Positions 24,937-33,276 of a stretch of 44,243 nt of DNA are shown piece by piece (within the stretch, counting starts at the first letter, position 1; each line of letters starts with the position of its first letter). The DNA comes from Shewanella holmiensis. Lineage in GTDB: Bacteria; Pseudomonadota; Gammaproteobacteria; Enterobacterales; Shewanellaceae. Below the pieces are notes generated by a model. It did not search any database and had not been told where the DNA came from. It worked only from the letters and a program-made list of their open reading frames with translations. The stretch spans positions 1 through 44,243 of the forward strand of contig NZ_JAMTCD010000030.1 in assembly GCF_025370255.1 (NCBI RefSeq), in the 5' to 3' direction. The position numbers and the translations under genes are program-made.

Positions 24937-26106
24937 TTATTTAGATTCGTTAAAGAGTTCGCGGCCAATTAGCATACGGCGAATTTCTGAAGTGCCAGCA
25001 CCAATCTCATATAACTTAGCATCACGTAATAATCGGCCGGTGGCGTATTCATTAACATAGCCGTTACCGCCTAATAATTGAATCGCATCTAATGCCATTT
25101 TTGTCGCAAGCTCTGCGCTATAAAGAATCGCTCCAGCGGCATCTTTACGAGTGGTTTCTCCGCGGTCGCAAGATTTTGCAACGTTATAAACATATGATCT
25201 TGCCGCATTCATTCCTGTGTACATGTCGGCAATTTTGCCTTGAACAAGTTGGAATTCACCGATTGATTTTCCAAATTGAACACGTTCATGGACATAAGGG
25301 ACGACTATATCCATACAAGCAGCCATAATGCCTAGTGGGCCGCCAGATAACACCACGCGTTCATAGTCTAGACCACTCATTAACACTTTTACGCCATTAT
25401 TTAGGCCACCTAAGATGTTTTCTTCTGGAACTTCACAATCTTCAAAAACCAGCTCGCAGGTGTTCGACCCGCGCATGCCTAGCTTGTCGAGTTTCTGTGC
25501 CTGGCTAAATCCTTTAAAGCCGCGTTCTACGATGAAAGCGGTAATTCCATGGGCACCTTTTTCTAAATCAGTTTTGGCATAAATCACATAAGTGTGAGCA
25601 TCTGGACCATTGGTGATCCACATTTTATTACCATTAAGAATATAGCGGTCGCCGTCTTTACGTGCATGCAGCTTCATTGAAACCACATCTGAGCCCGCAT
25701 TCGGTTCACTCATTGCTAACGCGCCTATATGCTCACCGCTAACGAGTTTTGGTAGGTATTTAGCACGTTGAGCGTCATTACCGTTACGGTTGATTTGATT
25801 TACACACAGATTTGAATGGGCGCCATAGCTAAGGCCAATCGATGCCGATGCACGGGAAACTTCTTCCATTGCAACAACATGGGCCAAATAACCCATGTTT
25901 GCACCGCCAAACTCTTCCGGTACGGTGACGCCAAGTAATCCCATATCACCTAACTGAGTCCACATATGGTTTGGAAACTCATTATCGTGATCTACTTGGG
26001 CGGCGATAGGGGCTATTTCGTTGCTAGCAAAACTGCGAACCGCGTCGCGTAACATATCAATATCTTCGCCTAAACCGAAATTAAGGCTGCTGTATAAATC
26101 GCTCAT
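24937..26106 (-). CDS. liuA: Isovaleryl-CoA dehydrogenase
   Basis: This FAD enzyme oxidises isovaleryl-CoA to 3-methylcrotonyl-CoA, the first committed step of the cluster. The N-terminal FAD domain has MSEPNAGSDVVSMKL and WITNGPDA. The catalytic glutamate occupies the isovaleryl-type position in LDYERVVLSGGPLG (about residue 250) rather than the C-terminal position of short-chain enzymes. This is the diagnostic difference for IVD. The C-terminal signature QLLGGNGYVNEYATGRLLRDAKLYEIGAGTSE is intact. It has 389 residues. AGGA precedes ATG at 26106. It is first of the structural genes, 192 bases after liuR on the same strand. Confidence 0.96.
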   Translation of the reverse strand: MSDLYSSLNFGLGEDIDMLRDAVRSFASNEIAPIAAQVDHDNEFPNHMWTQLGDMGLLGVTVPEEFGGANMGYLAHVVAMEEVSRASASIGLSYGAHSNLCVNQINRNGNDAQRAKYLPKLVSGEHIGALAMSEPNAGSDVVSMKLHARKDGDRYILNGNKMWITNGPDAHTYVIYAKTDLEKGAHGITAFIVERGFKGFSQAQKLDKLGMRGSNTCELVFEDCEVPEENILGGLNNGVKVLMSGLDYERVVLSGGPLGIMAACMDIVVPYVHERVQFGKSIGEFQLVQGKIADMYTGMNAARSYVYNVAKSCDRGETTRKDAAGAILYSAELATKMALDAIQLLGGNGYVNEYATGRLLRDAKLYEIGAGTSEIRRMLIGRELFNESK

Positions 26107-26298
26107 GGCTTGTGTCCTGTTGAATTATTATTTTTAGACTCCACGCTATGTTGCGTTTAGGAGTCGTTTGCTTGTCTTTTAAAACTGCTATTACAGCAGT
26201 TATGTAAGTACTCTGACCGATTATTCGGCTCTTTATTGCTGTGCTTACTGGTTGTAAAAATTACAAAAATGCATGAGATGAGAGTCAATCAATCTTGT

Positions 26299-26697
26299 TT
26301 ACGCTTTATTGCTTTCTAACGCGGCTTTGCATTGCTGCTCTGCTGAGTTGAGTTCCATTAACACCACTTTAATGTCATCCATTTGTTGCTGCAGTGCCGC
26401 TTTCTTGTCGTTAACTAATTCAAGCATGGTATTTAATTGTGATGTGCTTGACTTGTCCGCATCGTAAAGTTCGAACAACCGACGAGTTTCAGCTAATGAA
26501 AATCCTAAGCGTTTGCCTCTAAGTATCAGTTTGAGTCTGACACGGTCTTTTAGGCTGTAAATGCGAGTTTGACCGCGACGCTTAGGTTTAATTAAGCCCT
26601 GGTCTTCGTAAAAACGAATACTGCGGGTGGTGATATCAAATTCTTTTGATAAGTCACTGATGGAATATGTAGATTGGGTGCTGACTGTAGCGTTCAT
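26299..26697 (-). CDS. liuR: MerR-family regulator of branched-chain amino acid degradation
   Basis: This DNA-binding regulator has a MerR winged helix: YSISDLSKEFDITTRSIRFYEDQGLIKPKRRGQTRIYS. A helical coiled-coil tail follows (LNTMLELVNDKKAALQQQMDDIKVVLMELN). There are no metal-binding cysteines at the usual MerR/CueR sites, which fits a metabolite-sensing LiuR. The frame stays open to an ATG at 26802. The start at 26697 gives ~132 residues, the usual LiuR size, and leaves a palindromic operator-like sequence (26740-26756) upstream instead of inside the gene. GGTGAG precedes the paired ATGs at 26700/26697. The longer start cannot be excluded. It probably controls the whole liu cluster and itself. 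Confidence 0.85.
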   Translation of the reverse strand: MNATVSTQSTYSISDLSKEFDITTRSIRFYEDQGLIKPKRRGQTRIYSLKDRVRLKLILRGKRLGFSLAETRRLFELYDADKSSTSQLNTMLELVNDKKAALQQQMDDIKVVLMELNSAEQQCKAALESNKA

Positions 26698-26739
26698 CAT
26701 CTCACCAAATAGGTTTCTTTTGTTGCAAGATATATGAAG

Positions 26740-26756
26740 TTTACGTAAAGGTAAAG
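26740..26756. promoter_or_regulatory. Candidate LiuR operator in front of liuR
   Basis: TTTACGTAAAGGTAAA is an imperfect dyad (TTTACGT/A..GTAAA). It lies 43 bases upstream of the preferred liuR start, inside a region with TTTACC (-35-like) and TAAACT (-10-like) strings on the minus strand. MerR proteins bind such dyads between -35 and -10. The link to LiuR is inference from position. Confidence 0.45.
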
Positions 26757-26986
26757 TTTGCGGTAAAAATTCTATTTGGCGACTGTTAATTTGAGTTGCC
26801 ATTGAATTACCTGGAGTTGGTTATCTATATGATAAATATGGTTTTGTATTTAGGCTGCATGGTGGAGTCTTGACGCGGATCATTAAATGCGTGCCGTGGC
26901 AGTATAGATTCTTATCCGTTTGTCTAATAGGGACATTGAATGAATTCTGCTCATAATCAGGTTGGGAGAGCTAAAGGAGAAATCAC

Positions 26987-28906
26987 ATGACGGGTGTAGG
27001 AAAGTCATTGCACAACCAATCAATTGCAGATCCAAGGACCTTTTGGGCAAATGCTGCAAAGATGATTACTTGGGACAAAGAACCTGAGAACATCTTAGAT
27101 GAAACAAACAAGCCATTTTACCAGTGGTTTGCCGACGGCAAGATGAATACTTGCTATAACGCCGTTGACCGGCACGTGGCCGCGGGCAGAGGCGATCGTA
27201 TCGCCATTAATTACATTAGTCCTGTGACACAAAATCAGTATCAGATAACTTATAACGAGTTGCTTGCTCAAGTGAGTCGTTTGGCCGGATATATGCAATC
27301 AATTGGCATTGAAAAAGGCGACAGAGTGGTTATTTATATGCCAATGATCCCTGAAACCGCGTTTGCAATGCTAGCCTGTGCTCGAATAGGCGCTATTCAC
27401 TCAGTGGTATTTGGTGGCTTTGCTGCGAATGAATTGGCAACCCGCATTAATGATGCCAAACCCAAGTTAATGTTGTCGGCTTCGTGTGGCATAGAACCAT
27501 CAGGAGTAGTGCCTTATAAGCCGTTATTAGATGATGCTCTTAAGCAAGCCACGCATAAGGTTGATCACTGCTTAATTTTGGCAAGACATCAATACCAAGC
27601 AGATTTGACAGTGCCAAGGGATGTTGATTGGCAAAGCGCCCTTCAAGATGCTCCGAGTGTAGCGTGTGTATCCCTGAATGCCACCGATCCACTTTATGTA
27701 CTTTATACCTCAGGCACCACAGGTAAACCTAAAGGGGTTGTGCGTGATAATGGTGGCCATGCGGTGGCTTTATGCTGGTCAATGAAAAATATTTATGACA
27801 TCGAGAGTGACGATGTTTTTTGGGCTGCATCAGATGTGGGGTGGGTGGTGGGGCACTCCTATATTGTATATGGACCATTACTCGTCGGCTCCACCACTGT
27901 CATGTATGAAGGTAAACCCATAGGCACGCCCGATGCTGCCGCATTTTGGCAAATTATTGCCAATAATAATGTTAAAAGCTTTTTTACCGCACCTACCGCT
28001 ATTCGCGCCATTAAGCGTGAAGACCCAGAAGGTAAGTTAATCCAAGATTTTGATTTGTCCTGTTTAAAGCAAATGTTTTTAGCCGGTGAGCGCTGCGATC
28101 CTGACACCTTAAATTGGAGTCAGACCATGCTAGGTAAACCCGTTATTGACCATTGGTGGCAGACTGAAACGGGTTGGCCTGTTGCATCAAATTTAATGGG
28201 TGTTGAGCCTATAGCTATTAAACCAGGATCGCCCGCAAGACCCGTTCCCGGATATCAAGTGGAAGTGTTGGATGCAATGGGTGAGCAAGTTGCAGCAAAT
28301 GAAAGCGGCAATGTGGTGATTAAACAACCCTTACCGCCAGGCACCTTAACAACCTTGTGGCAAAATGATGATCGTTATGTTGACAGTTATTTATCGATGT
28401 ATCCAGGATATTACCTAACGGGTGACGCAGGCTACATAGATGAAGATGGATATTTGTATATTATGAGTCGAATTGACGACATCATTAATGTTGCGGGGCA
28501 TCGTTTATCAACCGGACGTTTTGAAGAGGTGCTGTGTCAACACCCTGCAGTGGCTGAAGCTGCTGTTATAGGTGTACAGGACAAACTAAAAGGTCAAGTT
28601 CCCTTAGGTATGGTCGTGCTTAAAAACGGCGTTGAATTAACTGATGAAGAGTTACATAGCCAATTATTAGCCTTAGTTAGGCAAGAAATTGGTCCTGTGG
28701 CATCTTTTCGATTAGTGAGCGCTGTGCCTAAATTACCCAAAACGCGCTCGGGTAAAATTTTACGGGCGACGATGCGTAAAATTGCTGATAACCAGGAATA
28801 CACAGTGCCCGCAACCATTGAAGATCCCCAAACCTTAGACATTGTTCGCAATACGTTAACCCGAATGGGCTATGCCAATGCATTAACTAAAGCCTTAGGT
28901 GAGTAA
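26987..28906 (+). CDS. prpE: Propionyl-CoA synthetase (acyl-CoA synthetase, ANL superfamily)
   Basis: It activates propionate (and probably other short acids) to the CoA thioester via an acyl-adenylate. The ATP loop is YTSGTTGKPKGVVRDNGG, with WWQTETGWP and the hinge region YLTGDAGYIDEDGYLYIMSRIDDIINVAGHRLSTG. The catalytic lysine is in KTRSGKILRATMRK near the C-terminus. AAASDVGWVVGHSYIVYGPLL and the RDNGGHAVAL string are PrpE-like and distinguish it from Acs. It has 639 residues. A strong AAAGGAG precedes ATG. It is divergent from liuR, consistent with a role in branched-chain amino acid or propionate metabolism, though no prpBCD genes are in the window. A 14-bp terminator stem follows. Confidence 0.9.
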   Translation: MTGVGKSLHNQSIADPRTFWANAAKMITWDKEPENILDETNKPFYQWFADGKMNTCYNAVDRHVAAGRGDRIAINYISPVTQNQYQITYNELLAQVSRLAGYMQSIGIEKGDRVVIYMPMIPETAFAMLACARIGAIHSVVFGGFAANELATRINDAKPKLMLSASCGIEPSGVVPYKPLLDDALKQATHKVDHCLILARHQYQADLTVPRDVDWQSALQDAPSVACVSLNATDPLYVLYTSGTTGKPKGVVRDNGGHAVALCWSMKNIYDIESDDVFWAASDVGWVVGHSYIVYGPLLVGSTTVMYEGKPIGTPDAAAFWQIIANNNVKSFFTAPTAIRAIKREDPEGKLIQDFDLSCLKQMFLAGERCDPDTLNWSQTMLGKPVIDHWWQTETGWPVASNLMGVEPIAIKPGSPARPVPGYQVEVLDAMGEQVAANESGNVVIKQPLPPGTLTTLWQNDDRYVDSYLSMYPGYYLTGDAGYIDEDGYLYIMSRIDDIINVAGHRLSTGRFEEVLCQHPAVAEAAVIGVQDKLKGQVPLGMVVLKNGVELTDEELHSQLLALVRQEIGPVASFRLVSAVPKLPKTRSGKILRATMRKIADNQEYTVPATIEDPQTLDIVRNTLTRMGYANALTKALGE

Positions 28907-28922
28907 TTTTTTTGCCAAATGT

Positions 28923-28980
28923 AAACGTCAATGTTAGCTAAGTTAACGGTTTTTATACTTGATAACATTGACGTTTTTAA
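28923..28980 (+). terminator. Terminator after prpE
   Basis: A perfect 14-bp stem AAACGTCAATGTTA (28923-28936) / TAACATTGACGTTT (28963-28976) is followed by T's. The 26-nt loop is unusually long for a Rho-independent terminator. Confidence 0.7.
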
Positions 28981-29065
28981 AGACACATCCTTTACAAACG
29001 CGGCTTTACGGTAATAGTAAAAACACATTTTGATTACTGTACGCCATAGAATCTAGGTTTTAACT

Positions 29066-29094
29066 GGTAATTTAGTTACAAAAATCGCTATAAT
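29066..29094 (+). promoter_or_regulatory. Promoter region of gnd with HexR-like dyad and TATAAT
   Basis: GGTAATTTAGTTACA at 29066-29080 resembles the HexR consensus TGTAATTWAATTACA with two differences, and it covers the -35 position of a TATAAT box at 29089-29094. HexR controls central carbon genes in Shewanella. Assignment here is a motif-based guess. Confidence 0.4.
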
Positions 29095-29156
29095 ATTTGT
29101 CCATATGGGTTCGCGAATCGCGATAAATCTCTGTGACCTTGTGGAATATAAATCTA

Positions 29157-30686
29157 ATGACTCACCACACAAACTTGTCAAACATCGGCGTTATTGGCCT
29201 TGGTGTTATGGGCAAAAACCTCGCTTTAAATATTGCTGATAACGGTTACCACGTTGCTGTTTTTGATCTTGACACCGCAAAAGTTAATGCGGCATTAGAA
29301 CAGGAGCATCAAGAGCGTAAAGCTGGCTTAGCCCCTCGAATGCAAGCCTGTAATAATCTTTCAGAAATGCTTGATAAACTTGTCTCACCTAAGGTGATAG
29401 TGTTATCTGTACCTGCAGGTAGTATCGTTGACGGCATTTGTAATACCCTTATTGAAAGTGGTATCAACAGTGAAGACATCGTCATAGATACAGGCAATAG
29501 CTTGTGGACGGATACTGTAGAGCGAGAAGCTCACTATCAAGGCAAGTTTAAGTTTTTCAGTTCAGCCGTTTCTGGTGGTGAAGTTGGCGCACGTTTTGGG
29601 CCATCTTTAATGCCTAGTGGTGATGAGTCAGCATGGCAATATGTTGCGCCAATTTGGAATGCAATTGCCGCTAAAGTGGACAGTAAAACCGGTTTGCCGA
29701 TAGAGCGTTTTGAACCGGGTAACCCTGTGACTGAAGGCGAGCCATGTACGACTTACATCGGTCCTGCGGGTTCTGGTCATTATGTTAAAATGGTTCACAA
29801 TGGTATTGAATATGCTGATATGCAGCTGATTTGCGAAGCTTATCAATTACTGCATGACGGCATTGGCTTATCGACATACGACATTGGTGATATTTTCAAA
29901 CGCTGGAACCAAGGTAGCTTAAACAGTTACTTAATGGGGATCAGTGCGGAAGTGTTACAGCAAAAAGATCCATTAACCGATAAACCGTTAGTGGAAATGA
30001 TTTTAGATAAAGCGGGCCAGAAGGGCACTGGGTTATGGACTGCTGTAAGTAGTTTGCAGATTGGTTGTCCAGCACCAACAATTGCTGAAGCGGTATATGC
30101 CCGCGCTATCAGCACGCAAAAGTCACTGCGTGTTAGTTTAAGCAACACCCTGATGGGGCCACAAAAAGCCACACTCACAGAGGCTGAAAAAACAGACTTT
30201 ATTAACGCATTAGAAGATGCGCTTTATTGCGCTAAAGTATGTTGTTATGCTCAGGGTTTTCAACTTATGGCGATGGAAGCCAAAGAGCAAAACTGGACAC
30301 TAAACTTTGCTGAAATCGCCAAAATTTGGCGTGCAGGCTGTATTATTCGCGCCACGTTTTTACAATCGATTACACAAGCCTATGTTGAAAATCCGCAATT
30401 GGCGAATTTGCTTATGGCAGAAAGCTTCAGCAGCGCACTTGCGGCTAAACAATTAAATTGGCGTAAAACCGTTGCAGCATCAGTGATGCAAGGAATACCA
30501 GCCCCCTGTATTGCTTCTGCCGTGGCTTATTACGATAGCTATCGTTGCGAAACCCTACCAGCCAACCTGTTGCAAGGTCAGCGTGACTTTTTTGGCGCGC
30601 ATACCTTTGAACGTACAGATAAGCCAGCTGGTGAGAAGTATCATTTAGATTGGAGTGCCAAGGTTCGTACTTTAGTTAAAATGTAG
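29157..30686 (+). CDS. gnd: 6-phosphogluconate dehydrogenase (decarboxylating), possibly NAD-preferring
   Basis: It oxidatively decarboxylates 6-phosphogluconate to ribulose 5-phosphate. The Rossmann motif GLGVMGKN is at 14-21. Substrate-site blocks SSAVSGGEVGARFGPSLMPSG, GHYVKMVHNGIEYADMQLI (catalytic Lys) and GCIIRATFLQ are intact. The C-terminal QRDFFGAHTFERTD that reaches into the partner subunit is also present. It has 509 residues versus 468 in E. coli. Part of the excess is a ~20-residue insertion (DSKTGLPIERFEPGNPVTE) before GEPCTTYIG. At the end of the second beta strand it reads FDLD (Asp37-Leu38-Asp39) where E. coli has FNRS, which binds the NADP phosphate. The ATG at 29157 matches the family N-terminus; an in-frame GTG at 29133 is less likely. 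Confidence 0.94.
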   Translation: MTHHTNLSNIGVIGLGVMGKNLALNIADNGYHVAVFDLDTAKVNAALEQEHQERKAGLAPRMQACNNLSEMLDKLVSPKVIVLSVPAGSIVDGICNTLIESGINSEDIVIDTGNSLWTDTVEREAHYQGKFKFFSSAVSGGEVGARFGPSLMPSGDESAWQYVAPIWNAIAAKVDSKTGLPIERFEPGNPVTEGEPCTTYIGPAGSGHYVKMVHNGIEYADMQLICEAYQLLHDGIGLSTYDIGDIFKRWNQGSLNSYLMGISAEVLQQKDPLTDKPLVEMILDKAGQKGTGLWTAVSSLQIGCPAPTIAEAVYARAISTQKSLRVSLSNTLMGPQKATLTEAEKTDFINALEDALYCAKVCCYAQGFQLMAMEAKEQNWTLNFAEIAKIWRAGCIIRATFLQSITQAYVENPQLANLLMAESFSSALAAKQLNWRKTVAASVMQGIPAPCIASAVAYYDSYRCETLPANLLQGQRDFFGAHTFERTDKPAGEKYHLDWSAKVRTLVKM

Positions 30687-30701
30687 TTTGTGGTCATTGT
30701 T

Positions 30702-30731
30702 AAAAAAGGCTTCTTATCAGAAGCCTTTTTA
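30702..30731. terminator. Bidirectional terminator between gnd and menA
   Basis: The stem AAAAAGGCTTCT/AGAAGCCTTTTT has a 4-nt loop and is flanked by A and T runs, serving both convergent genes. Confidence 0.92.
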
Positions 30732-30791
30732 TTGCTTGAAGCAAGCATCATTGCGATTGTGTATTAATGCAGATGTAATATATGGCTTAGG

Positions 30792-31676
30792 CTATATCTG
30801 ACTGAGATTAATCATCAAACCTGCGCTAAACAACACACTGAATATCATTGTCAGTTTAGCGGTTTTACCGAGTATAGGGTTAAGATCTTCGCCTGAATTG
30901 TCTCTAAAATCTCGACTCAGCTTTCTGGCTAATATTAAGGATACACCAGCTAATAGCACTGGCCATCCTTCAAGTGCCCCTAATAAAAAACCAGCAATAA
31001 TGATCCCAAAAGGCAGGTATAAAAAGCTCTGGTAGAGTACCTTTGCTTGCGGTTCACCAATTCTAACTGCAAGGGTGTTTTTGCCCGCTTTGGTATCTGT
31101 TGTGATGTCACGGGTGTTATTCACTAACATAATTGCGGCGTTGAAAAAACCAATTGCGCAGCCCAATAACCAGGCTGTTAATGTTGTCTCTCCTGCCTGT
31201 AAATAATAACTTCCCACAACAGCGACAAGGCCAAAAAACACGAATGCGGCAACTTCGCCCAAGCCATGAGATGCCAAAGGGTAAGGGCCGCCACTGTAAC
31301 AAATTGCCCCTAGAATAGAAGCTGCAGCTAATATCGCGATAGGCCAGCCACCGTGCCAAATTAGGTATGAGCCAACCAGTAATGCGGCTAACAAGCATGC
31401 TATCATTGCATTACGCACTGTGGTGGGGGCGATCATGCCACTTTGGGTGACGCGAACCGGTCCCAGTCTTTCTTCAGTATCTATGCCATTTTTATAGTCA
31501 AAATAGTCATTGGCTAGATTGACCGAAATTTGCAGTAAAATAGCACATAGCATTGAAATTACAGCAATTAACCAACTGAATTGCATAAGTTCGATTGCCA
31601 ACATATTGCCAATGAGTAAAGGGCCAATAGCCGCTGGCAGTGTTCTTGGGCGTATCGCCAAAATCCAAGATTGCAT
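30792..31676 (-). CDS. menA: 1,4-dihydroxy-2-naphthoate polyprenyltransferase
   Basis: This inner-membrane UbiA-type prenyltransferase attaches the isoprenoid tail to DHNA, giving demethylmenaquinone. The start IRPRTLPAAIGPLLIGN is the MenA signature. The first aspartate-rich motif is NLANDYFDYKNGID (Asp-rich N-D-x-x-D). The second is NNTRDITTDTKAGKNTLAVRIG. About eight to nine hydrophobic helices follow, with 294 residues, the normal size. Menaquinone is central to anaerobic respiration in Shewanella-like bacteria. ATG at 31676 is chosen over an upstream TTG codon. It is divergent from tesB and appears monocistronic, with a terminator shared with gnd. Confidence 0.95.
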   Translation of the reverse strand: MQSWILAIRPRTLPAAIGPLLIGNMLAIELMQFSWLIAVISMLCAILLQISVNLANDYFDYKNGIDTEERLGPVRVTQSGMIAPTTVRNAMIACLLAALLVGSYLIWHGGWPIAILAAASILGAICYSGGPYPLASHGLGEVAAFVFFGLVAVVGSYYLQAGETTLTAWLLGCAIGFFNAAIMLVNNTRDITTDTKAGKNTLAVRIGEPQAKVLYQSFLYLPFGIIIAGFLLGALEGWPVLLAGVSLILARKLSRDFRDNSGEDLNPILGKTAKLTMIFSVLFSAGLMINLSQI

Positions 31677-31884
31677 AAACACCAAAATAACAAGATTAGT
31701 AATCTTGATAGTTTATCAAACATTACTGACTACTGCTGTTGATATTGTTTGCAGCAAATCACTAATTTAGTAATTTTGTATTCAAAAACGGTGTTTAACA
31801 ACTAAACCCCTAAAAAGACACTAGCCCTTGTTGAAGATTATAGGTTAGGCTAAATGATATTTTTGTGGTTTCTGAGAGTGTTAA

Positions 31885-32748
31885 ATGAGTCAGGTGTTAA
31901 ACGATTTATTATCATTATTGTCCTTAGAGCAAATAGAACTCGGGTTGTTTAGAGGGCAAAGTCAAGATTTAGGCTTTGGCCATGTTTTTGGTGGTCAGGT
32001 GATGGGGCAGGCTTTGAGCGCAGCAAAACAAACCGTGAGTGAAGACCGTCACGCTCACTCTTTGCATTCTTATTTCTTGCGAGCTGGCGATGAGAAATTA
32101 CCAATCGTTTATGATGTAGAAAGCATGCGTGATGGTGGCAGTTTTAGCGCCAGACGGGTAAAAGCGATTCAAAAAGGTCGACCGATTTTTTATATGACTT
32201 GCTCATTTCAAACCCATGAAGAAGGTTATGAGCATCAAGCGACAATGCCGGTTGTTCCGGGGCCTGAAGGTTTGATGAACCAGCAAGAGCTTGCTATGAC
32301 CATGCGTGATAAAGTGCCTGCCAAAATGCTTGAAAAATTTATGGCCGATGCGCCGATTGAAATGCGTCTGGTCGATCCTTTTAATCCACTAGCGCCATTG
32401 ACCAGAGAGCCCGTTCGTCATGTGTGGTTAAGGGCTAATGGTGATATTCCCAATGATCATAGTATTCAAGAGTATCTGTTGGCGTATGCGTCAGATTTTA
32501 ACTTTTTAGTGACAGCCGCTCAGCCCCATGGCGTCTCATTTTTAACCCCCGGCATACGCATGGCGACCATAGACCACTCAATGTGGTTTCATCGCAGTTT
32601 TGATATGAGCCAATGGATTTTATACAGCATCGAGAGCCCAAATGCTGGTGGCGGACGTGGTTTTGTTAAGGGGCAGTTTTTTGATCAACAAGGGCGTTTA
32701 GTGGCATCTGCAACCCAAGAAGGGTTGTTACGAATGACTAAGCCCTAA
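31885..32748 (+). CDS. tesB: Acyl-CoA thioesterase II
   Basis: It hydrolyses medium- and long-chain acyl-CoA to the free acid and CoA. It is a double-hotdog protein. The N-terminal half has LFRGQSQDLGFGHVFGGQVMGQAL and HSYFLRAGDEKLPIVYDVE. The C-terminal half has the catalytic Asp in MATIDHSMWFHR, the Ser/Thr position in YSIESPNAGGGRG and the Gln in ATQEGLLR. Together these are the Asp-Thr/Ser-Gln set known from E. coli TesB. It has 287 residues (E. coli 286). GAGAG lies before the ATG. It is followed 58 bases later by a YbaY-like lipoprotein gene; tesB and ybaY are also neighbours in E. coli. Confidence 0.95.
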   Translation: MSQVLNDLLSLLSLEQIELGLFRGQSQDLGFGHVFGGQVMGQALSAAKQTVSEDRHAHSLHSYFLRAGDEKLPIVYDVESMRDGGSFSARRVKAIQKGRPIFYMTCSFQTHEEGYEHQATMPVVPGPEGLMNQQELAMTMRDKVPAKMLEKFMADAPIEMRLVDPFNPLAPLTREPVRHVWLRANGDIPNDHSIQEYLLAYASDFNFLVTAAQPHGVSFLTPGIRMATIDHSMWFHRSFDMSQWILYSIESPNAGGGRGFVKGQFFDQQGRLVASATQEGLLRMTKP

Positions 32749-32806
32749 TGTGTGACGTTTAGTTGTTAAACATTATTACCAGCAAAGGATGAATAGGTTG
32801 AGCAGT

Positions 32807-33202
32807 ATGCGTAAATTAAAGAGTATTTGGGTCAGTTTTTTTGCAGGGTTATTGTTGCTTACAGGCTGCGTCACCGTTGTGCCAGATGCGCCGGTTGTCG
32901 TGAACGGATATGCAGGGTACCTTGAAAAAATAGCCTTACCGCAGGGGAGTAAAATTTACATCGCGATAATTGACATCAATACGCCCGGAGCGATTATTTC
33001 GCAAAAGTCTTTTGATATCGCGCGAGCGCCCGTGCCGTTTAAGTTTATTTTCCCCGCAGAGGCTATCGATAAGAGTGTGGATTATGGTGTCGTTGCGATG
33101 ATCACCTATCAAGGTAAGGTGATTTTTCAAACTTACGATAAATTCGAGGTGATTAATAATGATAAATTCACCACTGAAGTACTCATGAAACAAGTCAACT
33201 AA
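32807..33202 (+). CDS. YbaY-like (YscW-domain) outer-membrane lipoprotein
   Basis: The N-terminus MRKLKSIWVSFFAGLLLLTGC is a lipoprotein signal with lipobox LLTG-Cys21. The ~110-residue mature part is a single beta-sandwich resembling the YbaY/YscW (type III secretion pilotin-like) domain. Typical blocks are the opening strand VNGYAGYLEKIALPQGSKIYIAI, APVPFKFIFPAEAID and YGVVAMITYQGKVIFQTYD. ATG at 32807 is preferred because it gives a compact lipoprotein signal. An ATG 18 bases earlier would have an SD with no spacing. Its location just after tesB supports the YbaY call. Function is not established. Confidence 0.8.
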   Translation: MRKLKSIWVSFFAGLLLLTGCVTVVPDAPVVVNGYAGYLEKIALPQGSKIYIAIIDINTPGAIISQKSFDIARAPVPFKFIFPAEAIDKSVDYGVVAMITYQGKVIFQTYDKFEVINNDKFTTEVLMKQVN

Positions 33203-33244
33203 GCTTTTAAAAGCCAATTAAGTCACCCAGTTCACATTCCACTG

Positions 33245-33276
33245 CGTTCGCCATTGATTTATCTTAATGGCGAACG
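33245..33276. other. Perfect 11-bp stem-loop spanning the annotated MFS start codon
   Basis: The arms CGTTCGCCATT (33245-33255) and AATGGCGAACG (33266-33276) enclose a 10-nt loop, and the right arm contains the ATG at 33267. ATAATG then TTTTTT follow, so it could be a leaky terminator for the lipoprotein gene or a structure hiding the start codon. Confidence 0.6.
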
